Positions 1-6,449 of a DNA stretch of 7,174 nt are shown piece after piece. Within the stretch, counting starts at the first letter, position 1; the number at the start of each line of letters is the position of its first letter. The position numbers and the translations under genes are program-made. The DNA comes from Firmicutes bacterium UBA1764 (GTDB lineage Bacteria; Bacillota; Clostridia; Peptostreptococcales; Anaerovoracaceae), in NCBI GenBank assembly GCA_002315535.1, contig DCHA01000072.1, positions 31,230 to 38,403 on the forward strand. Direction: 5' to 3'. Below the pieces are notes generated by a model. It was not told where the DNA came from. It searched no databases and saw nothing but the letters and a program-made list of their open reading frames with translations.

Positions 1-5
1 GGTTT

Positions 6-37
6 AAAAGTGTGGCCGCGGGTGCGCCAAATTTTTT
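6..37 (+). terminator. Possible intrinsic terminator of an upstream unit
   Basis: An A run (6-9) is followed by a GC-rich imperfect hairpin, TGGC/GCCA at 13-16 and 26-29. It extends by two GC pairs (18-19 with 24-25) around a GGGT loop, with C17 bulged, and a run of six T (32-37) follows. This has the shape of a Rho-independent terminator for something upstream of the window. The stem is short and bulged, so the call is weak. It would explain why 1-60 has no convincing coding sequence and why the downstream gene has its own promoter. Confidence 0.33.
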
Positions 38-76
38 CAAAAAGAGTCGGCTTTTCTACAATAATATTCGCAAAAA

Positions 77-85
77 TGTTACAAT
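77..85 (+). promoter_or_regulatory. Extended -10 promoter for the RND transporter gene
   Basis: TGTTACAAT fits the extended -10 pattern TG-n-TAnAAT, with TACAAT at 80-85. A poor -35 candidate, TCTACA (55-60), lies 19 bases upstream, and extended -10 promoters often do without one. Transcription would begin near 92 and leave a leader of about 39 bases before the ATG at 131. The surroundings are AT-rich. This is motif matching only, with no competing element of similar quality between 38 and 130. Confidence 0.45.
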
Positions 86-130
86 AAAGTATTAATTAGT
101 AATGACATTTTACCAAGCAGGAAACAAGAA

Positions 131-3100
131 ATGATTAAGCAAAGTGTTAAAAAACCGTTCACTGTCTTAGTTGCGGTAATAATGGTAATCGCTCTGGGCG
201 TTGTCAGTCTCACAAAGATGACGGCTGACCTTTTGCCGAGCCTATCACTGCCATACTTGATTGTAATAACAACCTATCCCGGTGCATCACCGGAAAAGGT
301 TGAATCTGACGTTACCAAGCCGATCGAGGAGGCACTCGGAACGGTAACGGGCGTTAAGACGGTAAGCTCAACAAGTGCAGAAAACTATTCAACGGTTCAG
401 CTTGAATTCGAGGACGATACCGATATGGACAGCGCTCTGGTCAAGGTATTCAGTGCACTTGACCCGGTTGAGGCCGATCTTCCAAGCGGCGTTGGCACTC
501 CGCAAATCATGGAGGTTTCCATGGACATGCTCGCTACTGCGTACATTGGTTTCCAGTACGACGGCATGGATATATTTGAACTGACCAGCTTTGCGAACGA
601 CGAAATCATTCCTGCAATCGAGCGAGTTGACGGCGTTGCAAGCATTACAAAGATGGGTATGGTTGAGCAGACAATTCACGTTCAGCTGAACGAAGAAAAG
701 GTCGATGACCTCAACAACAGAATTCTCGCAAAGACAAATTCATCCTTCGACAAGGCATACAAGCAGCTGAATGACGCAAAGAAGCAGCTCGTTGACAGCC
801 AGAAGGAAATCGATGATGCCAAGGCCGAGCTCCCCGATCAGTGGCAGGAATACTACGACGGCGTTGAAGAGCTCGAGCAGAGCAAGATAGATCTCGAAAA
901 GAACAAGCAGGAAATAAAGGATAATCTCAAGGATGTAAAGAAGGCCGAAGCATCCCTTCTTGATAACTTCGACATGCTCTCAGCAGGCGTCGCAGGAATC
1001 GATTCTGCCGGAGGCCCATCCGCAATCCAGAGTGGTCTTTCTCAGGCCCAGAGCGGACTTTCCCAGGCCAAGGGCTATGTTACAACCCTCACCGAATTAA
1101 AGGCTACGGCCGAAGAGGGCGTTGCACAGGCGCAGGCCGCAGTTGACATGGACCCGACAAACACCGAGTATCAGACCGCGCTCGCAACAGCGCAGGGACA
1201 GCTCGATGCCTTAAACGAGAATCTCGATAAGGCAAAGGCCGGAGTTACCACCGCTCAAAGCTATGTTAACAAAGCAAACGAAGGCCTCTACGGTCTCGAC
1301 GGAATAATCGAAGCATATAACGGGCTTCGCGAGGCTCTTGACATGAGCCCTGTATCCTACAGCTCCGCTACCATTACCGATGCGCAGTGGAAGGAAATCA
1401 GCACAGGCTGGCAGGGCCTTTGGGGCGCCGCAGTCGCAAAGCTTAACACTGCAAAGGTTAGCCTCGAATCCGCTGATGCTCAGATGGAATCCGCAGACGC
1501 TCAAATCGAAAGTGCTCAGAAGCAGCTTGACTCCGCAAAGGAGCAGCTTGACGGCGCAGACGAGCAGCTTAGCGACGGACAAAAGCAAATCAATGACGGC
1601 TGGGAAACATACTATGAATCAGTCGAGTCATTTAATAAACAGAAGAATGAAATCTTAAAGACCGCAAACGCAGATCAGCTTCTTAAGCTGTCAACTCTTG
1701 CACAGCTTATCTATGCACAGAACTTCGCAATGCCTGCAGGCTACATCGACGATGAGAACGACCAGAGCTGGCTTCTCAAGGTTGGAGAAAACTACAGCAG
1801 CGTTGAAGACTTAAACGACGTTGTTCTTTGCAACATCGCAGACATCGGAGATATTAGACTGACAGACGTTGCAGACATTACGGTTATAGATAACTCCGGC
1901 AATTGCTATTCAAAGATTAACGGAGAGCGCAGCGTTCTGCTCGCAGTTTACAAGAGCAGCACTGCATCGACCAAGGAAGTAGGCGATGCTGTTATCGAAG
2001 CCGCAGAAGAGCTTGAGACACAGTTCCCGGGCCTTCACAGCCTTGACTTCTTTAACCAGGGTGATTACATCGATCTTCTTACCTCAAGTATTCTTGACAG
2101 TATGATTATCGGCGCAGCCCTTGCTATAGTAATTCTCGCATGGTTCCTCAAGGACTACAGACCGACACTTGTTGTTGCAATCAGTATGCCGCTTTCGATA
2201 CTGCTTGCGATTGTTGCGCTGTACTTCTCCGGAATTACGCTTAACATCATGTCCCTTGCGGGACTTGCACTTGGCGTTGGTATGCTTGTAGATAACTCAA
2301 TTGTAGTTATCGAAAATATCTACAGACTCAAGACCCTTGGCATGAGCGCCGCTCAGGCCGCAGTAACCGGAGCAAGACAGGTTGCGGCACCGATTATTTC
2401 ATCGACACTTACAACAATTTGCGTATTCTTGCCGATGATATTTACGACAGGCATGGTAAAGGATTTGCTGGTTCCAATGGCCGCAAGCGTTGTTTACTGC
2501 CTTGTTGCATCGCTGCTGATTGCGCTCAGCGTTGTTCCTGCCGCAGGCTCCACGCTTCTTAAGAATTCCAGAGAAAAGGATCACAGGCTCTTTGACAAGC
2601 TCATGGATAAGTACGGAAGAAGCCTTGGCTGGTGCCTTAGCCACAAGGTCGTTCCTCTTCTCGTCAGCGTTGCTCTTCTTGCGGGATCCGTTTATGCGAT
2701 CATCAAGATGGGCATTGTAATGATTCCTGATATGTACGCAGAGCCTCTTGTTATCACCATCACTCTTGATGATGATAAGACTCGCGAGGAGGCTTACGAT
2801 ATTGTTGATAAGGCAGTTATCGCCGTATCAAAGATTGACGGCGTTGAGGCTGCAAGTGCTATGGCCGCAGAAAGCATGCTCTCAATGTTCTCTTCAGCCG
2901 CAAGCGATGGCATAGAAGGCTACGGGTCCTTCCTTTGCTACGTAAAGATCGAAGGCGACAATCCATCAGAAAAGATGGTAAAGAGAATGGTTGCTGACAT
3001 GCAGGAAGCTCTGGCACCACTTGACTGCGAGACGAGCATTTCCGCAAATGAAATGGATCTTTCGCTTTTGACAGGCTCCGGACTTTCAGTTTATATCTAC

Positions 3101-4183
3101 GGAAACGATGTTGTTAAATGCCTTGAAATCAGCGAGGACGTAATGGACATTGTTGCGCAGGTTCCGGGCTACATCGATATTTCTAACGGTATCGAGGACG
3201 GCGACAAGGTTGTTCATTTGATGATAGACAAGAACAAGGCTATGAGCCTTGGCCTGACTGTTGCGCAGGTATATGCTGACCTTTACACAAAGATCAGTGA
3301 CACAGTAACCGCAACGCAGATTACTATTGACGGAGTAAGCCTTGATCTCGAGATTCAGGATGCGACACATCCGCTCACAAAGGATAATCTGCTCGACTAC
3401 GAATTTGATGTAAGCAAGGTTGATGGCGACGGCGACACGGTTACAACAACCTACAAGCTCGGCGATTTCGCACACATAGAAGAAGAGGCAACTCTGGGCA
3501 CAATTACAAGAAGCGATAACAGCCGCTACATCACAGTCAGCGCCGCTGTTGAAGAGGGTAAGAATGCAACACTTCTTGCCAGAGAGCTCACTCCTCTGAT
3601 TGAGGAATACGAGGCTCCGGTCGGCTACCGCGTTGAAATGAGCGGCGAATCCGAAACCGTTAACGACATGGTTATTGAAATGAGCAAGCTGATTGGACTT
3701 GGTCTGCTCTTCATTTACCTGGTAATGGTTGCGCAGTTCCAGAGTCTTCTCTCACCGTTTATCGTTCTCTTCACAGTGCCACTTGCATTTACCGGTGGTA
3801 TGGCAGGCCTTCTCATTATGGGTGAGCAGCTGTCGATCATGTCCCTCATGGGCTTCACGATTTTGATGGGTACGGTAGTAAACAACGGTATCGTATTTGT
3901 TGATTACGTTAACCAGCTGAGAATTGAGGGCAGGGAAAGACGCGAGGCCCTGATTGAAACAGGAAAGACTCGTATGCGTCCGATTCTGATGACAGCACTT
4001 ACAACCATTCTCGCGATGAGCAAGCTGCTCTTTGGTTCTGATATCGGATCACAGCTTGGCGGTGGCATGGCAGTAGTAATCATGGGAGGCCTTGCATATG
4101 CGACCCTCATGACCCTGTATATCGTTCCGGTAATCTACGATATACTCTTCAAGAAGCCGCCTGTAAGCGTTGACGTAGAGTAG
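131..4183 (+). CDS. RND-superfamily efflux transporter with a large coiled-coil insertion
   Basis: A 1350-residue inner-membrane RND permease of the AcrB/SwrC type, which exports substrates using the proton gradient; the substrate is unknown. TM1 is at about 10-29, followed by a porter domain (PGASPEKVE near 50-58, ending in ITVID near 583-587). TM2-TM6 span about 655-806, with the TM4 motif GMLVDNSIVVIEN around D721. TM7 is at about 840-861, the second porter domain at about 865-1180, and TM8-TM12 at about 1185-1338. Typical family members have about 1020-1060 residues. The excess is an insertion at about 200-520, rich in Ala, Gln, Glu and Lys heptads, after the first porter strands. D721 matches AcrB D407, the next acid is Asn722, and the TM10 lysine (AcrB K940) is replaced by Asn in VVNNGIVFVDY (1249-1259). 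The ATG follows a modest AGGAAA ribosome site (119-124), no other in-frame start lies upstream, and MIKQSVKKPF is the usual RND opening. No adaptor gene is adjacent within the window. The family call is firm; substrate and direction are inferred from the family. Confidence 0.95.
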   Translation: MIKQSVKKPFTVLVAVIMVIALGVVSLTKMTADLLPSLSLPYLIVITTYPGASPEKVESDVTKPIEEALGTVTGVKTVSSTSAENYSTVQLEFEDDTDMDSALVKVFSALDPVEADLPSGVGTPQIMEVSMDMLATAYIGFQYDGMDIFELTSFANDEIIPAIERVDGVASITKMGMVEQTIHVQLNEEKVDDLNNRILAKTNSSFDKAYKQLNDAKKQLVDSQKEIDDAKAELPDQWQEYYDGVEELEQSKIDLEKNKQEIKDNLKDVKKAEASLLDNFDMLSAGVAGIDSAGGPSAIQSGLSQAQSGLSQAKGYVTTLTELKATAEEGVAQAQAAVDMDPTNTEYQTALATAQGQLDALNENLDKAKAGVTTAQSYVNKANEGLYGLDGIIEAYNGLREALDMSPVSYSSATITDAQWKEISTGWQGLWGAAVAKLNTAKVSLESADAQMESADAQIESAQKQLDSAKEQLDGADEQLSDGQKQINDGWETYYESVESFNKQKNEILKTANADQLLKLSTLAQLIYAQNFAMPAGYIDDENDQSWLLKVGENYSSVEDLNDVVLCNIADIGDIRLTDVADITVIDNSGNCYSKINGERSVLLAVYKSSTASTKEVGDAVIEAAEELETQFPGLHSLDFFNQGDYIDLLTSSILDSMIIGAALAIVILAWFLKDYRPTLVVAISMPLSILLAIVALYFSGITLNIMSLAGLALGVGMLVDNSIVVIENIYRLKTLGMSAAQAAVTGARQVAAPIISSTLTTICVFLPMIFTTGMVKDLLVPMAASVVYCLVASLLIALSVVPAAGSTLLKNSREKDHRLFDKLMDKYGRSLGWCLSHKVVPLLVSVALLAGSVYAIIKMGIVMIPDMYAEPLVITITLDDDKTREEAYDIVDKAVIAVSKIDGVEAASAMAAESMLSMFSSAASDGIEGYGSFLCYVKIEGDNPSEKMVKRMVADMQEALAPLDCETSISANEMDLSLLTGSGLSVYIYGNDVVKCLEISEDVMDIVAQVPGYIDISNGIEDGDKVVHLMIDKNKAMSLGLTVAQVYADLYTKISDTVTATQITIDGVSLDLEIQDATHPLTKDNLLDYEFDVSKVDGDGDTVTTTYKLGDFAHIEEEATLGTITRSDNSRYITVSAAVEEGKNATLLARELTPLIEEYEAPVGYRVEMSGESETVNDMVIEMSKLIGLGLLFIYLVMVAQFQSLLSPFIVLFTVPLAFTGGMAGLLIMGEQLSIMSLMGFTILMGTVVNNGIVFVDYVNQLRIEGRERREALIETGKTRMRPILMTALTTILAMSKLLFGSDIGSQLGGGMAVVIMGGLAYATLMTLYIVPVIYDILFKKPPVSVDVE
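728..1690 (+). other. Coding segment for the coiled-coil insertion in the RND porter domain
   Basis: This segment encodes residues about 200-520 of the transporter. Canonical RND sequence (VQLNEEKVDDLNNRI) stops at its start and resumes after it (LAQLIYAQNFAMPAGYI, then a DVADI strand). The segment reads as several helices: about 205-277, 299-340, 343-395 and 415-515, broken by Gly/Pro-rich turns such as the one at 285-297. The first and last stretches have regular heptads. Lying between TM1 and TM2, it must be outside the cytoplasmic membrane. A 73-residue helix would be roughly 11 nm long, so the domain could project far into or through the cell wall. Mycobacterial MmpL4/MmpL5 also carry an extracytoplasmic coiled-coil domain, although not obviously homologous. 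Boundaries are estimates by eye. Confidence 0.8.
1469..1594 (+). repeat. Six heptad repeats with Ala/Leu core in the coiled coil
   Basis: Residues 447-488 form six consecutive heptads beginning SADAQME, SADAQIE, SAQKQLD, SAKEQLD. Ala or Gly occupies the second position each time (448, 455, 462, 469, 476, 483) and Met, Ile or Leu the sixth (452, 459, 466, 473, 480, 487). This alternating 4/3 spacing of a small and a large core residue is the signature of a tightly packed (Alacoil-like) coiled coil. The DNA copies are diverged, so this is a protein-level repeat and not a recent tandem duplication. A second pair of near-identical heptads, QSGLSQA twice, is encoded at 1028-1069. Confidence 0.85.
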
Positions 4184-4196
4184 TTAAATGCAAAAT

Positions 4197-4226
4197 AAAA
4201 AGTAGACACAGCCGTGTCTACTTTTT
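4197..4226. terminator. Bidirectional Rho-independent terminator between convergent genes
   Basis: A perfect 8-base-pair stem, GTAGACAC (4202-4209) with GTGTCTAC (4214-4221), closes a four-base AGCC loop. It is extended by five A-T pairs (4197-4201 with 4222-4226). On the plus strand seven T follow (4222-4228), fitting termination of the RND gene, which ends 18 bases before the GTAGACAC stem. On the minus strand the AAAATAAAA tract (4192-4201) gives a U-rich tail, fitting termination of the lipoprotein gene ending at 4245. One hairpin thus serves both convergent units. Confidence 0.93.
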
Positions 4227-4244
4227 TTATTTGCTGCTATTTGT

Positions 4245-5042
4245 TTAATCAATATGTCCGGTGGCTTTTGCAGAGTCGCTTATTGCAGGCTCTGTTGTTT
4301 CTTCCTCGCCGGCACCGTACACCTCTGTGTCGACTGAGTAGTCAAGCTTGTATCCCACAATCATGTATGGGAAGATGTGGCCTCCGGCATCCTCTACATC
4401 ATAGTACTCTTTAATGTATCTGGCCCAATCCGCGAGGTATACGGAGTAGTGGTGTATGTAGGTATCGCTTTCTCTTCCTGCCAGAGCTATATGCACTATG
4501 TAGTCATATTCGTTGCTTTCAGCAAGCTCTATACCTTCAAGACTTGCGTCGTAGTTGTCCACGCCAAGAGGAATCAAATCGATTACTCCTGTTCCCGGAT
4601 CCGCGGATGCGGCGTAGCTTGTCTTGTAGCTTGGAACCGAATGCTTAAAGATCGTGTCGTACATAAAGGCGTCCGCAAATTCAAGCATGGTGTTCCATTT
4701 CATGTGGTAGGCTCCGGTAACATCAACGCTTGCGTACTCATCTATTCCGGAGTAGGACGCAACCGTAATGGCAACGATGTTCCAGAAGTCCTCTGATGAA
4801 ACCGAGGTGTAGTCGATTGTGTTACCGAGAATATGGTTGTACTCGATGAACTTTTCGATTGACGGAATGCCGCGGCTGACTGCTTCATAAACAGGATCGT
4901 CCAAAGGAAGCATGTTGAAATTTATCTGAGATAAATCAACTGGCTCTTCAATATTATTTTGTAAGACTGTTTTTTCCTTGCCACAGGCTGCAAAACTGAG
5001 CAGCAGGGCAAATATCAACAGTAGGCTTAATGTTTTCTTCAT
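4245..5042 (-). CDS. Putative lipoprotein of unrecognised family
   Basis: A 265-residue protein, probably exported and lipid-anchored on the outer face of the membrane. MKK is followed by a hydrophobic core (about 5-18) and the lipobox SFAAC with Cys20, a common form in clostridial lipoproteins even though Phe is not the ideal -3 residue. The mature part is acidic and rich in Tyr and Asp, without obvious repeats. Visible stretches include FIEYNHILGNTIDYTS (65-80), a probable strand YDYIVHIALAGR (179-190) followed by TYIHHYSVYLADWARY, and HIFPYMIVGYKLDYS (222-236). The tail is acidic and low in complexity (EEETTEP, 246-252). I do not recognise a domain or catalytic motif and assign no function. 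The start is firm: it keeps the signal peptide, and an in-frame TAA lies 12 bases upstream (5057-5055). No Shine-Dalgarno sequence precedes it. It is divergent from the acyltransferase operon and convergent with the RND gene. A substrate-binding protein of an ABC importer is less likely, since the size is small and no transport genes adjoin. Confidence 0.88.
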   Translation of the reverse strand: MKKTLSLLLIFALLLSFAACGKEKTVLQNNIEEPVDLSQINFNMLPLDDPVYEAVSRGIPSIEKFIEYNHILGNTIDYTSVSSEDFWNIVAITVASYSGIDEYASVDVTGAYHMKWNTMLEFADAFMYDTIFKHSVPSYKTSYAASADPGTGVIDLIPLGVDNYDASLEGIELAESNEYDYIVHIALAGRESDTYIHHYSVYLADWARYIKEYYDVEDAGGHIFPYMIVGYKLDYSVDTEVYGAGEEETTEPAISDSAKATGHID

Positions 5043-5051
5043 AGTTATTAT

Positions 5052-5080
5052 ATTTTATGGTATTTCATCAACTTAGTCAA
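5052..5080 (-). promoter_or_regulatory. Sigma-A type promoter of the lipoprotein gene
   Basis: Reading on the minus strand, TTGACT (5080-5075) and TAAAAT (5057-5052) are separated by exactly 17 bases. Each box matches the vegetative consensus at five of six positions. A perfect TATAAT lies at 5052-5047, but at 22 bases from the -35 box it is poorly placed. With the TAAAAT box, transcription would start about three bases before the ATG (5042), giving an almost leaderless message, which agrees with the missing ribosome site. Confidence 0.72.
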
Positions 5081-5089
5081 TTTTTTGAC
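5076..5089. repeat. Inverted repeat GTCAA-TTTT-TTGAC in the divergent region
   Basis: GTCAA (5076-5080) and TTGAC (5085-5089) are perfect inverted copies four bases apart. One arm is the -35 box of the leftward promoter, and the other forms a perfect TTGACA (5085-5090) facing right. The symmetry may simply reflect two back-to-back -35 boxes, or it may be an operator for a dimeric regulator controlling both directions. The sequence alone does not decide between these. Confidence 0.5.
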
Positions 5090-5107
5090 ACGCTTTTGTG
5101 TTATACT
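5085..5107 (+). promoter_or_regulatory. Promoter of the acyltransferase operon
   Basis: TGTTATACT (5099-5107) is an extended -10 element, TG-n-TATACT. A perfect -35 hexamer TTGACA sits at 5085-5090, but only 11 bases separate it from the -10 box, which is too short for normal joint use. With standard 16-base spacing the -10 would be TAAATC (5107-5112), a poor match. Using the extended -10, transcription would start near 5114, within about two bases of the ATG at 5116. The same extended -10 form appears ahead of the RND gene. Confidence 0.55.
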
Positions 5108-5115
5108 AAATCGTC

Positions 5116-6438
5116 ATGGATTTAAATAGTATCAGTTTCATTTTTTGGTTTTTACCAATCTTTTTAGTTATATATTACATTTGCAAGCTGCGCATGAGAA
5201 CTGCGTTGCTTTTACTTGCAAGTCTTTTCATCTGCTCCTGGGGCAGCACTGAAAGCCTTGTCTTTTTACTTGTTTCAATTCTCATCAATTGGGTCTTTGG
5301 CTTTATGCTCAGCAGCCGCCCGAACACTTTGTCTCTTGCGATAGTTTGGAATGTTGCCTTCCTTGTGCTTTTCAAGTTCATGGGAGTGACGGAAAGCCTT
5401 CCTGTAGGTATTTCTTACTATACGCTCAGCGCAATTTCGTACTGCATTGATGTCGCAAGAAAAGATGCAGGCTTTATGAAAAACCCGGCAAAGCTTGCGC
5501 TTTACATTGCATTTTTCCCGAAGCTCATCATGGGCCCGGTTGTTTTATACAAGGATTTTGAGCAGCAAATCGACTGGCCAAGCGTCAATGCAGACATGGT
5601 GGCAGACGGTATGTTTAAGTTTGTCATCGGCCTTGGCAAGAAGCTTATCATTGCGGGCTCTCTTGCTGAGATGACCAGCTACTGCTGGGCTGATGCCTGC
5701 TATGCGACCGCTTCGGCATGGCTAGCAATTATAGGATTTTCACTTCAGCTTTATTATGATTTCTCCGGATACAGCGACATGGCTATAGGCCTTTCCAAGA
5801 TGCTCGGTTTCGAGGTGCAGGAGAATTTCATGTATCCATATGAAGCGTCAACTCTGACAAGCTTTTGGAGCCGCTGGCACATCGCGCTTTCAAGATGGTT
5901 TAAGGACTACGTTTATTTCCCAATGGGCGGCAATCGCAGGGGCGAGAGCAGAACCATGTTCAACCTCTTTGTTGTTTGGCTTGCAACGGGAATCTGGCAC
6001 GGCAACGGAATGAACTACGTTTTCTGGGGCCTCTTCCTTTATCTTTTCCTCAGCTTCGAAAAGAAGAAAAAGTGGGGCGAAAAAATCCCGAGAGTGCTTG
6101 GCATCATCATTACCGACTTCATCGTTATGATGGGCTGGGTTCTCTTTAATTCCAAGAGCACAGTTGATGCAATTGAATTCTACGGCTACCTCATCGGTGA
6201 GTCCGAGGCCTTGGTAAGCGGCATATCAAGCATTTATTGGTACAGCACCTTCCCATGGATTTTGATTGCGGCTGTTGGCTGCACATCATTCCCAAAGACC
6301 TGCGCAAAGCAGATTTTCCCGGAGGACAGCATGATTACCACAATCGCAAAGTGTGTGTTCATGCTTGCGGTTCTTGGTGTATCAAGTTATTACCTTGTAA
6401 TTAACGGCTACACACCGTTTATATACCAGAGCTTCTAG
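5116..6438 (+). CDS. MBOAT-family membrane O-acyltransferase (AlgI/DltB-like)
   Basis: A complete 440-residue polytopic membrane protein of the membrane-bound O-acyltransferase family, which takes an acyl group from a cytoplasmic donor and passes it across the membrane for attachment to an extracellular glycan or polymer. Landmarks in order are an N-terminal TM opening FIFWFLPIFLVIYY (8-21); VGISYYTLSAISYCIDV (97-113); FFPKLIMGPVVLYKDF (133-148); and LQLYYDFSGYSDMAIG (210-225). Then come FWSRWHIALSRWFKDYVYFPMGG (250-272) with His255, TGIWHG (291-296) with the near-invariant active-site His295, and a closing FIYQSF. The family signature reads FW-RWH-S-S-W--DY-Y-P-GG, so all key residues are present. 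It is slightly shorter than typical AlgI (about 470-520), mostly in the C-terminal part. The ATG gives the expected opening, and an in-frame TAA lies six bases upstream (5107-5109), which fixes the start although no Shine-Dalgarno is visible. An AlgJ/AlgX-like partner gene follows 11 bases downstream. That partner favours AlgI/PatA-type glycan O-acetylation over DltB-type D-alanylation, since no dltA, dltC or dltD is seen. The acceptor is unknown. Confidence 0.95.
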   Translation: MDLNSISFIFWFLPIFLVIYYICKLRMRTALLLLASLFICSWGSTESLVFLLVSILINWVFGFMLSSRPNTLSLAIVWNVAFLVLFKFMGVTESLPVGISYYTLSAISYCIDVARKDAGFMKNPAKLALYIAFFPKLIMGPVVLYKDFEQQIDWPSVNADMVADGMFKFVIGLGKKLIIAGSLAEMTSYCWADACYATASAWLAIIGFSLQLYYDFSGYSDMAIGLSKMLGFEVQENFMYPYEASTLTSFWSRWHIALSRWFKDYVYFPMGGNRRGESRTMFNLFVVWLATGIWHGNGMNYVFWGLFLYLFLSFEKKKKWGEKIPRVLGIIITDFIVMMGWVLFNSKSTVDAIEFYGYLIGESEALVSGISSIYWYSTFPWILIAAVGCTSFPKTCAKQIFPEDSMITTIAKCVFMLAVLGVSSYYLVINGYTPFIYQSF

Positions 6439-6443
6439 GAGGG
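6437..6443 (+). promoter_or_regulatory. Strong Shine-Dalgarno site of the SGNH partner gene
   Basis: AGGAGGG overlaps the last two bases of the MBOAT stop codon (TAG, 6436-6438) and lies six bases before the ATG at 6450. It sets the start of the second gene and implies translation from the same message. It contrasts with the first gene of the operon, which has no such site. Confidence 0.92.
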
Positions 6444-6449
6444 TAGGAT

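Noticed and set aside
40..56. Hairpin AAAAG-AGTCGG-CTTTT as a second terminator or attenuator
   Set aside because: Only five weak, mostly A-T pairs around a six-base loop and no T run after it.
1..95. Open frame from the window edge ending with TAA at 93-95, as the tail of an upstream gene
   Set aside because: Two of the three plus frames are open here for only about 30 codons, the composition is AT-rich and non-coding in look, and a plausible terminator (6-37) lies inside it.
389..679. Minus-strand open frame inside the RND gene
   Set aside because: It lies wholly opposite conserved RND porter sequence, and its translation shows no recognisable domain; it is a by-product of the codon bias of the real gene.
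1028..1069. Recent DNA tandem duplication encoding QSGLSQA twice
   Set aside because: The two 21-base units differ at several codon positions, so this is better explained as an old heptad repeat of the coiled coil.
1211..1588. Minus-strand open frame opposite the coiled-coil segment
   Set aside because: Its repetitive Cys/Leu/Val composition is the mirror of the heptad codons on the plus strand, with no independent support.
3086..3475. Minus-strand open frame opposite the second porter domain
   Set aside because: It overlaps unambiguous RND coding sequence and shows no signal peptide, domain or promoter.
4377..4796. Plus-strand open frame antisense to the lipoprotein gene
   Set aside because: The opposite strand has a start, signal peptide, lipobox, promoter and terminator, and this frame has none of these.
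5047..5052. Perfect TATAAT on the minus strand as the main -10 box
   Set aside because: It lies 22 bases from the TTGACT box, too far for normal use; TAAAAT at 5057-5052 has the correct 17-base spacing. It could still contribute as a secondary start.
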